Assembly (NCBI GenBank): GCA_016213135.1 | Contig: JACRBQ010000035.1 | Coordinates: forward strand, 1-64,000 | Reading direction: 5' to 3' | Length of the DNA: 64,000 nt | Source of the DNA: Chloroflexota bacterium | Lineage (GTDB): Bacteria > Chloroflexota > Anaerolineae > Anaerolineales > VGOW01 | In this document: positions 38,903-49,679 of the stretch, in pieces | Position numbering within the stretch: the stretch's first letter is position 1 | Layout of the letters: each line of letters starts with the position of its first letter | Made by a program: the position numbers and the translations under genes | Notes under the pieces: model-generated | The model's input: only the letters and a program-made list of their open reading frames with translations | What the model was told of the DNA's origin: nothing | Database searches by the model: none

Positions 38903-40588
38903 ATGACCGACATTGGCCGCTGGATTGAGGCCCACACTTTGGACGACAGCTACGACCCGCACATTCTGCCGATTGTGCAGGCCGTGCGCGCCCTGCCGGA
39001 GTGTTCGGCTACGGACTTGCACGACATTTTGCGCCGGTGCCCCAAGCCGGCTGGCGGGGCGTTCAGCAAAAACCACATTGTGCAGAGCTACCGGCGCATG
39101 TGCGCGGCGGGCGTTTTGCCGTTCGAGCGCGAGACGCTGCGCCGTTTGCAGATGAAGCCCACCCGCACCATCTCGGGCGTGACGCCGGTGACGGTGCTGA
39201 CCAAGCCATACCCGTGCCCAGGCAAGTGCATCTTTTGCCCCACCGATGTGCGCATGCCCAAGAGTTATTTGCACGACGAGCCGGGGGCCATGCGGGCCGA
39301 GCAGCATCAGTTCGATCCGTTTGCGCAGACGGCGGCGCGGATTGAAACGTTCGAGAGCCTGGGGCACAGCGCCGCCAAAGTGGAGTTGCTGATACTGGGG
39401 GGCACGTGGTCGTCGTACCGGCGCGATTATCAGGAGTGGTTCATCCAACGCTGCCTCGATGCGATGAACGGCTGCGACTCGTCGTCGCTGGAGGAAGCCC
39501 AGCGCTGGAATGAAACGGCGGCGCACCGCAACGTGGGCCTCGTCGTCGAGACCCGGCCCGACCACGTGACGTGGGACGAGATTCGGTGGCTGCGGCGATT
39601 GGGCGTGACCAAAGTGCAAATGGGGGCGCAGAGCCTTGACGATCAAGTTTTGGAAATCAACCAGCGCGGCCACTCGGTGGAAGAGACGCGGCAGGCGGTG
39701 ACGCTGTTGCGGGCCGCTGGGTTCAAGATCGCGCTGCACTGGATGCCCAACCTGCTCGGGGCAACACCGGAAGCGGATCGGGCGGATTTCCGTAAGCTGT
39801 GGGACGACGAAGCCTTGCGGCCCGACGAGCTAAAAATTTACCCGTGCTCACTGCTCGCCAACGCCGAGTTGTACCTCAACTGGCAGCGCGGCGAATACCA
39901 CCCGTATGCCGACGACGAGTTGACCGAGCTGATTGTCGAGTGCAAGCGGCACGTGCCGCGTTACTGCCGGATTAATCGCGTCATCCGCGACATCCCGGCA
40001 TCAAACGTGGTGGCGGGCAGCACGCGCTCCAACCTGCGGCAGGACGTGCACCGGGTGATGCGCGAGCGTGGCCTGCGGTGCCATTGCCTGCGTTGCCGCG
40101 AAGTGCGCGGCACGAGCGTGGACGCCGACGAGTTGCGGCTGGCTGTTGAAACCTATGCCACGCGCGTGGGGATGGAGCATTTTGTTTCGTTGGTGACAGA
40201 CGAAGATCGTGTGGCGGGGTTCGTGCGGCTCAGTCTCCCCTCTCGCAGAGGGAGAGGGGCAGGGGGTGAGGGTGAACTTCCAGAGATCGCCCACGCCGGG
40301 ATGATCCGCGAGTTGCACGTGTACGGCCCGTCACTCGAACTGGGCGACGGCAGCGTGGGCGAGGCCCAGCATATTGGGTTAGGCACGCGCCTGCTGGCCC
40401 AGGCCGAGAGGATGGCGCGCGCGGCCGGGTACGGCAAGCTGGCCGTCATCGCCGCCATTGGCACCCGCGAGTATTACCGCAAGCGCGGATTTGCGGTGGA
40501 GGGGCTGTACATGACAAAGGTGATCCCATCAACGCCCGTTGCACGCGAAGCGGTTCCATCCGTTGACGAAAAACTCCATGGCCTCTAA
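38903..40588 (+). CDS. elp3: Elp3-family tRNA uridine(34) acetyltransferase (radical SAM + GNAT)
   Basis: A 561-residue bacterial Elp3. The N-terminal tRNA-binding part (LRRCPKPAGGAFSKNHIVQSYR) leads into the radical SAM domain with TKPYPCPGKCIFCPTD, GGTWSSYRRDYQEWF, VETRPDHVTWDEIRWLRRLGVTKVQMGAQSLDD and RSNLRQDV; a zinc-binding CHCLRCREVRG links to a C-terminal GNAT (GLGTRLLAQAERMARAAGYGKLAVIAAIGTREYYRKRGF). It makes carboxymethyl-type U34 from acetyl-CoA and SAM. The segment PSRRGRGAGGEG in the GNAT domain and the last residues (AREAVPSVDEKLHGL) come from dispersed repeats. It overlaps the TetR gene by 11 nt. Confidence 0.95.
   Translation: MTDIGRWIEAHTLDDSYDPHILPIVQAVRALPECSATDLHDILRRCPKPAGGAFSKNHIVQSYRRMCAAGVLPFERETLRRLQMKPTRTISGVTPVTVLTKPYPCPGKCIFCPTDVRMPKSYLHDEPGAMRAEQHQFDPFAQTAARIETFESLGHSAAKVELLILGGTWSSYRRDYQEWFIQRCLDAMNGCDSSSLEEAQRWNETAAHRNVGLVVETRPDHVTWDEIRWLRRLGVTKVQMGAQSLDDQVLEINQRGHSVEETRQAVTLLRAAGFKIALHWMPNLLGATPEADRADFRKLWDDEALRPDELKIYPCSLLANAELYLNWQRGEYHPYADDELTELIVECKRHVPRYCRINRVIRDIPASNVVAGSTRSNLRQDVHRVMRERGLRCHCLRCREVRGTSVDADELRLAVETYATRVGMEHFVSLVTDEDRVAGFVRLSLPSRRGRGAGGEGELPEIAHAGMIRELHVYGPSLELGDGSVGEAQHIGLGTRLLAQAERMARAAGYGKLAVIAAIGTREYYRKRGFAVEGLYMTKVIPSTPVAREAVPSVDEKLHGL
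40236..40274. repeat. Palindromic repeat inserted in frame in elp3
   Basis: CCCTCTCGCAGAGGGAGAGG and the following GCAGGGGGTGAGGG belong to a repeat usually found between genes. It adds about 13 residues to the GNAT domain of Elp3 without a frame change. Confidence 0.65.
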
Positions 40589-41141
40589 GCCCGCTCGCCA
40601 AACCCAGATCACCGCTGCCGAAAAGCTCTTCCGGCAGAAAGGCTATCTGGCGACGACTGCCCGCGATTTGGCAAAGGCGAGCGGCGTGCGCGGGGCCGAC
40701 GTGGATAAAGAAAAACTGTTGTGGGCCATCGCCAGCCGCGCCGCCGACGAGTTTTTTGCCGCCCTGCGTCCCATAGTCGAGTCGGACGAGCCGGCCCAAC
40801 TGAAGCTGCGCCATGCCATCATCGCCCACGTGGGCGTCATCACGCGCAATCTAGACGCGGCGGCGGTTTATTTCAACGAGTGGCGGCATCTCGGCGTCCG
40901 GCGGCGTAACCGGTTTGCCAGGCGCCGCGATGAGTACGAAGCCTTGTTTCGCGCCATCCTGCGTGAAGGCATCAACGCCGGACTGTTCACGCCGGTGGAC
41001 GAGAAGTTTGGCTCGCTGCTGATCCTTTCCGCCCTCAACTGGACTCATCAATGGTACAAGCCCGATGGCCCGTTGACCGCCGAGGAAGTCGGGCGGACGC
41101 TGGCGGATTTTCTAATGAACGGGCTGTATCGAACGGCGTGA
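40578..41141 (+). CDS. TetR-family regulator, probably of the paa genes
   Basis: A 187-residue TetR/AcrR repressor. The helix-turn-helix is ITAAEKLFRQKGYLATTARDLAKASGVRGADV (about 11-45) followed by DKEKLLWAIASRAADEFFAAL; the ligand domain is helical and ends TLADFLMNGLYRTA. It sits directly in front of paaABCD on the same strand, the arrangement known for PaaR-type regulators that respond to phenylacetyl-CoA. The sensor role is inferred from position. Confidence 0.82.
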   Translation: MASKPARQTQITAAEKLFRQKGYLATTARDLAKASGVRGADVDKEKLLWAIASRAADEFFAALRPIVESDEPAQLKLRHAIIAHVGVITRNLDAAAVYFNEWRHLGVRRRNRFARRRDEYEALFRAILREGINAGLFTPVDEKFGSLLILSALNWTHQWYKPDGPLTAEEVGRTLADFLMNGLYRTA

Positions 41142-41146
41142 AATAG

Positions 41147-41190
41147 ATGACGAATGACGAATGGGAAATGACGGATGACGAATGTTGAAT
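41147..41190. repeat. Heptamer array AATGACG
   Basis: Five or six units (GATGACG, AATGACG, AATGGGA, AATGACG, GATGACG, AATGTTG) lie between the TetR and paaA genes. Confidence 0.92.
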
Positions 41191-41216
41191 TGGCTATCGC
41201 CTGAGGAGTGACGAGG

Positions 41217-42170
41217 ATGTACGGCTCGACAACTTTCACCGACGTAAAAACGTCCCCCATTGCCAATGAAGACCCGGACAAGCTGGCCGTGTTCGAGGCG
41301 CGCATTGCCCGCGGCGAAAAGATCGAGCCGCCGGATTGGATGCCCGCCGAATACCGCCGCCAACTGATCCGCATGATTGAACAGCACGGCCACAGCGAGA
41401 TCATGGGGGCGCTGCCGGAGGGCAAGTGGATTCCGCACGCGCCCGGCTTCCGGCGCAAGCTGGCGCTGGTGGCCAAGGTGCAGGACGAAGTGGGCCACGC
41501 CCAACTGCTTTACCGCGCCGCCGAAACGCTGGGCAAGAGCCGCGAGCAGATGATTGACGATCTGCTGTCCGGCAAATCAAAATATTCCAACGTGTTCAAC
41601 TACCCCACGCCCACTTGGGCCGACACGGCGGTGATCGCCTGGCTCATCGACGCGGGCGCGATCATCAACCAGAACGCCAACGCCGAAGGCTCCTACGGCC
41701 CCTATTGCCGGGCCCTCAAGCGCATTTGCTACGAGGAGTCGTTCCATCTCAAGTACGGTTACGACAGCGTGCTCACGCTGGCCAACGGCACGGCAAGGCA
41801 GCGCGCCATGCTGCAGGACGCGCTCACCCGCTGGTGGAAGCCCATCATGCACTTCCACGGGCCGCCGGACAAAATGTCGGCCCACACGGAAATCCTCATG
41901 CGCTGGAAGGTGAAGATCCGCAGCAACGACGACATGCGGCAGGAGTTTCTCGACCAGTACGTGCCCAAGATTTGGGAGCTGGGCCTGACCCTGCCCGATC
42001 CCAACCTGCACAAAAACCCGGCCACCGGCCTGTGGGAATTCTCCGATCCCGATTGGGATGAGTTCAAACGAGTTATCAACGGCGATGGGCCGTGCAACGC
42101 CGAACGCATGAACATCCGGCGCATGGCCCACGAAGACGGGGCCTGGGTGCGGGCGGCATTGAATTGTTGA
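41217..42170 (+). CDS. paaA: Phenylacetyl-CoA 1,2-epoxidase subunit A (catalytic)
   Basis: A 317-residue ferritin-like di-iron oxygenase subunit. The iron ligands lie in [20 protein letters not shown] and [16 protein letters not shown] (two ExxH motifs), and the terminal part [15 protein letters not shown] is typical. The multisubunit enzyme converts phenylacetyl-CoA to its ring 1,2-epoxide, the first oxidative step of aerobic phenylacetate breakdown. The ATG at 41217 follows GAGGAGTGACGAGG. Confidence 0.95.
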   Translation: MYGSTTFTDVKTSPIANEDPDKLAVFEARIARGEKIEPPDWMPAEYRRQLIRMIEQHGHSEIMGALPEGKWIPHAPGFRRKLALVAKVQDEVGHAQLLYRAAETLGKSREQMIDDLLSGKSKYSNVFNYPTPTWADTAVIAWLIDAGAIINQNANAEGSYGPYCRALKRICYEESFHLKYGYDSVLTLANGTARQRAMLQDALTRWWKPIMHFHGPPDKMSAHTEILMRWKVKIRSNDDMRQEFLDQYVPKIWELGLTLPDPNLHKNPATGLWEFSDPDWDEFKRVINGDGPCNAERMNIRRMAHEDGAWVRAALNC

Positions 42171-42171
42171 T

Positions 42172-42246
42172 TGCCGATTGCTGATTGTGGATTGTGGATT
42201 GTGGATTGAGAATTCTTAATCAGCAATCAACAATCAAGAATCAAAA
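42172..42246. repeat. Heptamer arrays TTGTGGA / AATCAAC in inverted pair
   Basis: TTGCCGA, TTGCTGA, then three TTGTGGA units are followed by AATCAGC, AATCAAC, AATCAAG, AATCAAA. The second array is roughly complementary to the first, so the paaA-paaB spacer can fold. Confidence 0.93.
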
Positions 42247-42549
42247 ATGGACACCCAGTGGCCCCTCTACGAAGTCTTTCACCAAAAAGCGCGCGGCGAG
42301 CACCACGTGCACGTGGGTGCGGTGCATGCCCCCGATGCCGAGATGGCGCTGGTGCTGGCCAAAGAGCAATACGGGCGGCGCATGGCCTGCGTGAATCTGT
42401 GGGTGGTGCGGGCCGATCAAATCCACGCCAGCGACTATTCCGACTCGGACATGTTTGCCCACGCCACTGACAAAAGCTACCGCGAAGCATTCGGGTACAA
42501 GGTGGGCGAGAAGGTGAAGAAGAAGCGGAAAGATGCGGCGAAGCAATAA
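42247..42549 (+). CDS. paaB: Phenylacetyl-CoA 1,2-epoxidase subunit B
   Basis: A 100-residue small subunit: WPLYEVFHQKARGEHHVHVGAVHAPDAEMALVLAKEQYGRR, VNLWVVRADQIHASD, KSYREAFGYKVGEKVKKKRK. PaaB bridges the PaaAC pairs in the complex. Its last base overlaps the paaC start codon (TAATG). Confidence 0.95.
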   Translation: MDTQWPLYEVFHQKARGEHHVHVGAVHAPDAEMALVLAKEQYGRRMACVNLWVVRADQIHASDYSDSDMFAHATDKSYREAFGYKVGEKVKKKRKDAAKQ

Positions 42550-43295
42550 TGAACGATACTGCCCTCAAGAATCTCCTCTTTCGCCTGGCCGACGATGAAT
42601 TGATCACCGGCCACCGCAACTCGGAATGGACCGGCGTGGCCCCCATCCTCGAGGAAGACATTGCCCTGTCGTCCATCGCGCAGGATGAGATCGGGCACGC
42701 CCAAGCCTATTACACACTGCTGGCCGACTTGGGCGCGGGCGAGCCGGACGCGTTCGCTTTTTTGCGCGACGCCTCCCGCTTTGTAAACGCCCAACTTTGC
42801 GAACTACCGACCGGCGACTGGGCGTTTGCCGTGGCCCGGCAGTATTTGTACGATGCCGCCGAGAGCGTCCGGCTGGCTGCGCTGTCACGCTCCAATTACG
42901 CGCCGCTGGCGCAACTGGCTCGCAAGCTGAGCGGCGAAGAGAAGTATCATCTGCTGCACGGGAAGACGTGGATCAACCATCTGGGCCGGGGAACCGACGA
43001 GAGCCGCGCCCGGTTGCAAGCGGCGCTTGAGTCTGCGTTTTCGTACGCGCTGGGCCTGTTCGAGACCCCTGCCGACGAGGCCGAACTCACGGCAGCGAAT
43101 ATTCAACTGCCCGAAGCGGAACTGCGCCGCCAATGGCTAACGGTGGTGGCGCCGGTGTTGGATGGCGCGGGGCTTACCGTGCCCGCTGGCCGCGCGGTGG
43201 AGGGCGGCAGATGCGGCGAACACACCGAGCATCTGGCGAAGCTGCTGGACGATATGCAACTCGTTTTTCGCAGCGACCCGGAGGCCGAGTGGTGA
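42549..43295 (+). CDS. paaC: Phenylacetyl-CoA 1,2-epoxidase subunit C (structural)
   Basis: A 248-residue ferritin-like subunit, partner of PaaA: LLFRLADDELITGHRNSEWTGVAPILEEDIALSSIAQDEIGHAQAYY, LPTGDWAFAVARQYLYDAAE, LARKLSGEEKYHLLHGKTWINHLGRG. PaaC is the non-catalytic homologue that stabilises PaaA and helps bind CoA. Confidence 0.95.
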   Translation: MNDTALKNLLFRLADDELITGHRNSEWTGVAPILEEDIALSSIAQDEIGHAQAYYTLLADLGAGEPDAFAFLRDASRFVNAQLCELPTGDWAFAVARQYLYDAAESVRLAALSRSNYAPLAQLARKLSGEEKYHLLHGKTWINHLGRGTDESRARLQAALESAFSYALGLFETPADEAELTAANIQLPEAELRRQWLTVVAPVLDGAGLTVPAGRAVEGGRCGEHTEHLAKLLDDMQLVFRSDPEAEW

Positions 43296-43369
43296 ACAGT
43301 GGATTGTGAGTAGTGGTCAGTGGGCAGCGACCATCCACTATCCACCGACCACTACCCACTCATTCCAGA
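43296..43369. repeat. Heptamer arrays GTGGTCA / CCACTAC in inverted pair
   Basis: GTGAACA, GTGGATT, GTGAGTA, GTGGTCA, GTGGGCA are followed by CCACTAT, CCACCGA, CCACTAC, CCACTCA, a foldable block filling the paaC-paaD spacer. Confidence 0.92.
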
Positions 43370-43849
43370 ATGATTACTGAAGCTCAGATTCTCACCGCCC
43401 TCCAGAACGTCCACGACCCCGAAATCCCTACGCTGTCGGTGGTGGAACTGGGGCTGATTGCCGAAGTGCAGGTGAGAGACAATGCGGCCCACGTGAAAAT
43501 GACGCCGACGTTTGCCGGCTGCCCGGCCGTGGAAGTGATGCGCCGGGCGATGGAGGATGAACTCCTGTCACTGGGGCTGGGCGAGGCGCGCGTTACGGTC
43601 ACTTATGATCCGCCCTGGAACTCCAACCGCATTACGGAGGAGGGCCGCCGCAAGCTCAAAGAGTTTGGCTTTGCCCCGCCGGCGCCGTACACGGGCGAGT
43701 TGAATCTCATCCAAATCATGGACGCTCGATGCCCGTTCTGCAACTCGCACGACACCGCGCTCGAATCCGCCTTCGGCCCCACGCTGTGCCGCTCTATTCA
43801 TTATTGCAACCAGTGCCGGCAGTCGTTCGAGCAGTTCAAGGCTTTGTAA
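43370..43849 (+). CDS. paaD: Phenylacetate pathway Fe-S assembly protein PaaD (DUF59/MIP18-like)
   Basis: A 159-residue protein with an N-terminal DUF59 domain (VHDPEIPTLSVVELGLIAEVQV, PTFAGCPAVEVM) and a C-terminal zinc-ribbon (CPFCNSHDTALESAFGPTLCRSIHYCNQC). It is thought to mature iron cofactors of the epoxidase system. The expected next gene, the reductase paaE, is not here: a PNPOx-like gene follows, so electron transfer must come from elsewhere. The ATG at 43370 is preferred over the longer frame through the heptamer array. Confidence 0.95.
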   Translation: MITEAQILTALQNVHDPEIPTLSVVELGLIAEVQVRDNAAHVKMTPTFAGCPAVEVMRRAMEDELLSLGLGEARVTVTYDPPWNSNRITEEGRRKLKEFGFAPPAPYTGELNLIQIMDARCPFCNSHDTALESAFGPTLCRSIHYCNQCRQSFEQFKAL

Positions 43850-43930
43850 TTCCCCGGTTATGGCTCGCCCGCTCGCCGTTTGGGCAGGTGGCCGCTGATG
43901 CTCCTCTAATGCTTTCAACGCACAATGGGC

Positions 43931-43936
43931 TATAAT
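43931..43936 (+). promoter_or_regulatory. -10 box, leaderless type
   Basis: TATAAT, 8 nt before the ATG at 43945. Confidence 0.6.
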
Positions 43937-43944
43937 TCTTACGG

Positions 43945-44301
43945 ATGAGCGCCGAACGGCTGTCGAGTCAACGCAATATCTGGGTGGCCACGGTGCGGCC
44001 CGATGGCCGCCCGCACCTTGCGCCGGTGTGGTTTGTTGCCGAAGGAAAAGCGCTTTACTTTGTCACCGATCCCAAAAGCGTCAAGGCTCGAAACTTGCAG
44101 CGCAACCCGAAGGTAGCCGTGTCGCTCGAAGACGGCGACGCGCCTTACATCGTGGAAGGCCTGGCCGTTGTTGTCGAGCCGTCTGCCGAAGTGATCGCCT
44201 TATTCAAGCATAAATACGATTGGGACATTACGACGGACAAACAATATACTCAGGTGTATGAAGTGAGTGTGAAGAAGCGAGTGATGGATCATGGCCGTTG
44301 A
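43945..44301 (+). CDS. PNPOx-like (F420/FMN-binding split barrel) protein
   Basis: A 118-residue split-barrel flavin or F420 binder of the pyridoxamine 5'-phosphate oxidase-like superfamily: NIWVATVRPDGRPHLAPVWFVAEGKALYFVTD, SVKARNLQRNPKVAVSLEDG. Small members of this type (TIGR03618/TIGR03668-like) are F420H2-dependent reductases or haem-related proteins. The LLM-class enzyme at 11914 would fit an F420-using host. It overlaps the Fic gene by 11 nt. Confidence 0.82.
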   Translation: MSAERLSSQRNIWVATVRPDGRPHLAPVWFVAEGKALYFVTDPKSVKARNLQRNPKVAVSLEDGDAPYIVEGLAVVVEPSAEVIALFKHKYDWDITTDKQYTQVYEVSVKKRVMDHGR

Positions 44302-45802
44302 ACCGGAAACGAAGTGGCAACCAATTGCCGATTTACCCGACAACTGGCGCGAGTGGGTTATCCCTGAATTGTCCTCCCTCGCCGGTGTGTGGATGGAGCA
44401 ATACGATAGGCTGAAAGAGTCTCAGGCGGTGAAGGAATTTAATGACCGCCTCCGCCGTGAATGGTCCATTGAAACTGGAATTCTCGAGCGTCTCTACACT
44501 ATTGATCGCGGCGTTACCCAACTTCTCATTGAGCAAGGAATAGATGCGGCGCTGATTCCGCATGGCGCGACAGATCGCCCGCCGGAAGAAGTGATTCGTA
44601 TCCTACAGGATCACGGCGAGGCTTTGGAGGGCGTTTTTAGTTTTGTCGCTCAACGGCTGTCACTCACGACAAGCTATATTCGCCAGTTGCACCAGGTTCT
44701 CACGCGTCATCAGTTGAATGTCGAGGCATTAGACCAATTCGGAAAACTAACAACCATCCCTTTGGCGAAGGGAGAATGGAAAAAATGGCCGAACAACCCG
44801 ACTCGGCCCGACGGCTCAATACACGAATACTGCCCTCCGCTGCAAGTTGCCGGGGAAATGGAACGCTTGCTGGACTTTTACCAAAGCCACCAGCGCAGCG
44901 TTCCGCCTGAAGTTCTTTCGGCTTGGCTGCATCATCGTTTCACTCAAATTCATCCCTTTCATGATGGCAATGGTCGTGTGGCGCGAGCGTTGGCGACCAT
45001 TGTGTTTTTACAGGCCGGATGGTTCCCGCTGGTTGTCAATCGCGATCAACGTGGCGACTATATAGTGGCGCTGGAGGCGGCTGACGGTGACGATTTGGGC
45101 CCGTTGGTTAAGCTGTTTGGGCAGAACGCCAAACGCGCTTTTGTTCGCGCTTTGAGCCTGTCGGAAGACGTGTTACGCGGCGATGCGGTTGTTTCTTTGG
45201 CTCGCCTCGTGGATGGGCTGGTAAGCGTATATAAAGCTCGCCGCCGCTCGCCGGAAGAAAAATATCAACGGCTTGAGGCGCTGGCTGAGCAATTGAGTGG
45301 AGAGGCTTCTTCCGTTTTGGAAGAGACGGCTAGAGAGATCAGGTCGAAATTCGCCAGTGTAGACCCCCCCGTCATTTCCCGAGTTTATGCCAGCCATGAC
45401 CGCAATGCTCATTACTATACTGCCCAGATTATCTCAGTAGCTAAGGACCTTAATTATTTCGCAAACCTGGCACGCCCAAGACGTTGGGTGAGATTACATT
45501 TGATAGACGGGCAAAAGACGCATATTGTTTTCTCTTTCCATTATTTAGGTAAAACCAATCAGGGGGTGGCGGTTTGTGTGGGCTTCGTCTATTTCCCGGA
45601 AACCAAGCTTGAAACTCGGCCAGAAAGCGGCCTCGAGGCAGACCCTGAACTGTATTTTGGCGAGACACGCCGGATTTGCAGCGAACCTTTCACCTTCTCA
45701 TATACGGATGAGACGCGACTAGACGGACTAAAATCCGATTTTCGCAAATGGCTCAACACGGCTGTTGCTGTTGGGCTAGCCGAATGGGGACAAAGATTGT
45801 GA
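44291..45802 (+). CDS. Fic-domain protein
   Basis: A 503-residue protein with a full Fic active site, [12 protein letters not shown] (about residues 217-228), catalytic His first. A segment [22 protein letters not shown] (about 57-78) precedes it at the place where class II Fic proteins hold their inhibitory (S/T)xxxE helix; the match is partial. The C-terminal 250 residues form an uncharacterised domain. Fic enzymes transfer AMP or related groups to Ser/Thr/Tyr of targets. The gene is less GC-rich and has more rare codons than its neighbours, which suggests transfer. Confidence 0.9.
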   Translation: MAVEPETKWQPIADLPDNWREWVIPELSSLAGVWMEQYDRLKESQAVKEFNDRLRREWSIETGILERLYTIDRGVTQLLIEQGIDAALIPHGATDRPPEEVIRILQDHGEALEGVFSFVAQRLSLTTSYIRQLHQVLTRHQLNVEALDQFGKLTTIPLAKGEWKKWPNNPTRPDGSIHEYCPPLQVAGEMERLLDFYQSHQRSVPPEVLSAWLHHRFTQIHPFHDGNGRVARALATIVFLQAGWFPLVVNRDQRGDYIVALEAADGDDLGPLVKLFGQNAKRAFVRALSLSEDVLRGDAVVSLARLVDGLVSVYKARRRSPEEKYQRLEALAEQLSGEASSVLEETAREIRSKFASVDPPVISRVYASHDRNAHYYTAQIISVAKDLNYFANLARPRRWVRLHLIDGQKTHIVFSFHYLGKTNQGVAVCVGFVYFPETKLETRPESGLEADPELYFGETRRICSEPFTFSYTDETRLDGLKSDFRKWLNTAVAVGLAEWGQRL

Positions 45803-45830
45803 AAACCCGATTTGCAGAGGATTATCAACC

Positions 45831-48299
<2,469 letters not shown>

Positions 48300-48321
48300 C
48301 GCGCAACACACGCCAACACAA

Positions 48322-48351
48322 AAGGGCGGGCCGCGAGCCTGCCCTTATTGT
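48322..48351. terminator. Terminator between clpC and convergent methyltransferase
   Basis: AAGGGCGGG pairs with CCTGCCCTT (one G-T pair), followed by ATTGTTTAATT. Confidence 0.75.
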
Positions 48352-49082
48352 TTAATTGCCAGGCCTACAATGTGGATTTTGCGTTGCGCCGGGATGGCGC
48401 GCTCCAGCAGCGCGGAGACTCGAAAGAGGGCGTCGTTGAACGCCGTGTAAGTCGGGTCGCCAATGCAGCGGAGGGCAACGGCGAATCCTGCACGTCGCCC
48501 CAGCGCGAGAAGCTGGTGGGGCGTGTTGGCTTTGTACCGCACGGGGAACGTGTCCGCCTCGCTGCGGGCATACAGGCGCGGCACCAGCCGCCGTTGCAGC
48601 CTGGGCGCAAGCTGGCTCACCCGGTTGGCGACGATCAATGGGTGGCCGGCGTTGGGGGTGAGGAACACAAAGCGCCCCCCCGGTTTCCCTGCCCTGGGGT
48701 CGGGGCTTCGGAGCACCCGGTTCACTTCGGCGAACACGATTTCCGGCGCGGTCAAATGCTCCAACAGCCACGAGGCGGTCACCACGTCGAAACAACCCGC
48801 CGGAAAGGGCAGCGCATCGGCCAGCCCGCAAGTGCGGGGCAGGGCCGGCACGCGATGCTCGCGCAGCGAGGGCCAGTCGGGGTCGAGGGCCGCGGTCAGC
48901 GCCGCGTTGCCGTGCAGCAGTTCCACCAGCCCGCCGCGCCCGCCGCCGAGGTCGAGCCAGCGCGCGCCCGGCCACAGTGACTCGCGCACGAGCCGCTCGT
49001 ATACCTCGCCGCTGGGTTGCCAGCCGGGAGTGAGGGCCGCGTAACGGCGGCGATATTCGTTTTGGCGGGAAAGGGGGAGCAA
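48345..49082 (-). CDS. Class I SAM-dependent methyltransferase
   Basis: A 245-residue methyltransferase of the Methyltransf_11/25 type: WLDLGGGRGGLVELLHG (motif I), LTAALDPDW (motif II), CGLADALPFPAGCFDVVTASWLLEHLTAPE, EVNRVLRSPDPRAGKPGGRFVFLTPN. The C-terminal part resembles enzymes acting on polyketide-like or glycolipid substrates, but the substrate is unknown. Translation starts at a TTG at 49082 if the whole frame is used; no better start is visible. Confidence 0.75.
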   Translation of the reverse strand: MLPLSRQNEYRRRYAALTPGWQPSGEVYERLVRESLWPGARWLDLGGGRGGLVELLHGNAALTAALDPDWPSLREHRVPALPRTCGLADALPFPAGCFDVVTASWLLEHLTAPEIVFAEVNRVLRSPDPRAGKPGGRFVFLTPNAGHPLIVANRVSQLAPRLQRRLVPRLYARSEADTFPVRYKANTPHQLLALGRRAGFAVALRCIGDPTYTAFNDALFRVSALLERAIPAQRKIHIVGLAIKQ

Positions 49083-49162
49083 GGCTTGGATGAAGAATAT
49101 CTGAGCCGAGGCGATTTCAGGCCGGCAAATCGCGCGCCAAGCGCCCGCCCTGTCGGCGCTTT

Positions 49163-49381
49163 CTACGCAGCGACATTGGGCGTGACTTGATACGTAACGG
49201 GCAATAGCTTGTCGAGATTGAGGTGCCGCGAGGCGTCAAGGATTTCGATCCCGACAAGTTTCTCTCCCTCGCCAACGTCCAACACAATATCATCAGAGAG
49301 TCGCCTATTGATGACCGCTTGTTTTTGATCGTCCAGACGGATGTAGAGAAGGTCTTTGTTGACGTCATAGAGAATCTGCAT
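49163..49381 (-). CDS. DUF2283 protein
   Basis: A 72-residue protein matching DUF2283: MQILYDVNKDLLYIRL, then DIVLDVGEGEKLVGIEILDASRHL. Small DUF2283 proteins are nearly always encoded next to a DUF4258 gene, as here, with a 17-bp overlap. The pair has the layout of a toxin-antitoxin module, and DUF2283 would be the antitoxin-like partner. GGGAGGG precedes the ATG. Confidence 0.85.
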   Translation of the reverse strand: MQILYDVNKDLLYIRLDDQKQAVINRRLSDDIVLDVGEGEKLVGIEILDASRHLNLDKLLPVTYQVTPNVAA

Positions 49382-49646
49382 TTTCGCCCTCCCATTTCCC
49401 GAAGAACACGTAGACCGTCACCGTGACGATAGTATCCTTCTCCAGAGTATAAATCACTTCCACCCTTTTTTGGTCGTAGTATTTGTCGTGCCGCTTCTGT
49501 TTGAAGTCGTAGACCTTCGCTTTTCCAAGTCGGCCAGGCCTTGCGGTAATCACAGCTCCCGAATTGATCACGTCTTTGATTTCTTCTTCACTCGCTCCAC
49601 GCTCTTCGGCGCGTTCAAGCGTGTGCGGATCGATCTGGATTTTCAT
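49365..49646 (-). CDS. DUF4258 protein, possible toxin
   Basis: A 93-residue protein of the DUF4258 family: HTLERAEERGASEEEIKDVINSG, KRHDKYYDQKRVEVIYTLEKDTIVTVTVYVFFGKWE. This fold is related to RelE/BrnT-like toxins (inferred). It is the first gene of a two-gene unit with DUF2283 and starts 34 nt downstream of the RecN stop on the same strand. Confidence 0.85.
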   Translation of the reverse strand: MKIQIDPHTLERAEERGASEEEIKDVINSGAVITARPGRLGKAKVYDFKQKRHDKYYDQKRVEVIYTLEKDTIVTVTVYVFFGKWEGENADSL

Positions 49647-49679
49647 CTCACTATCTCACTTGGATGACGAATTCCGCCG

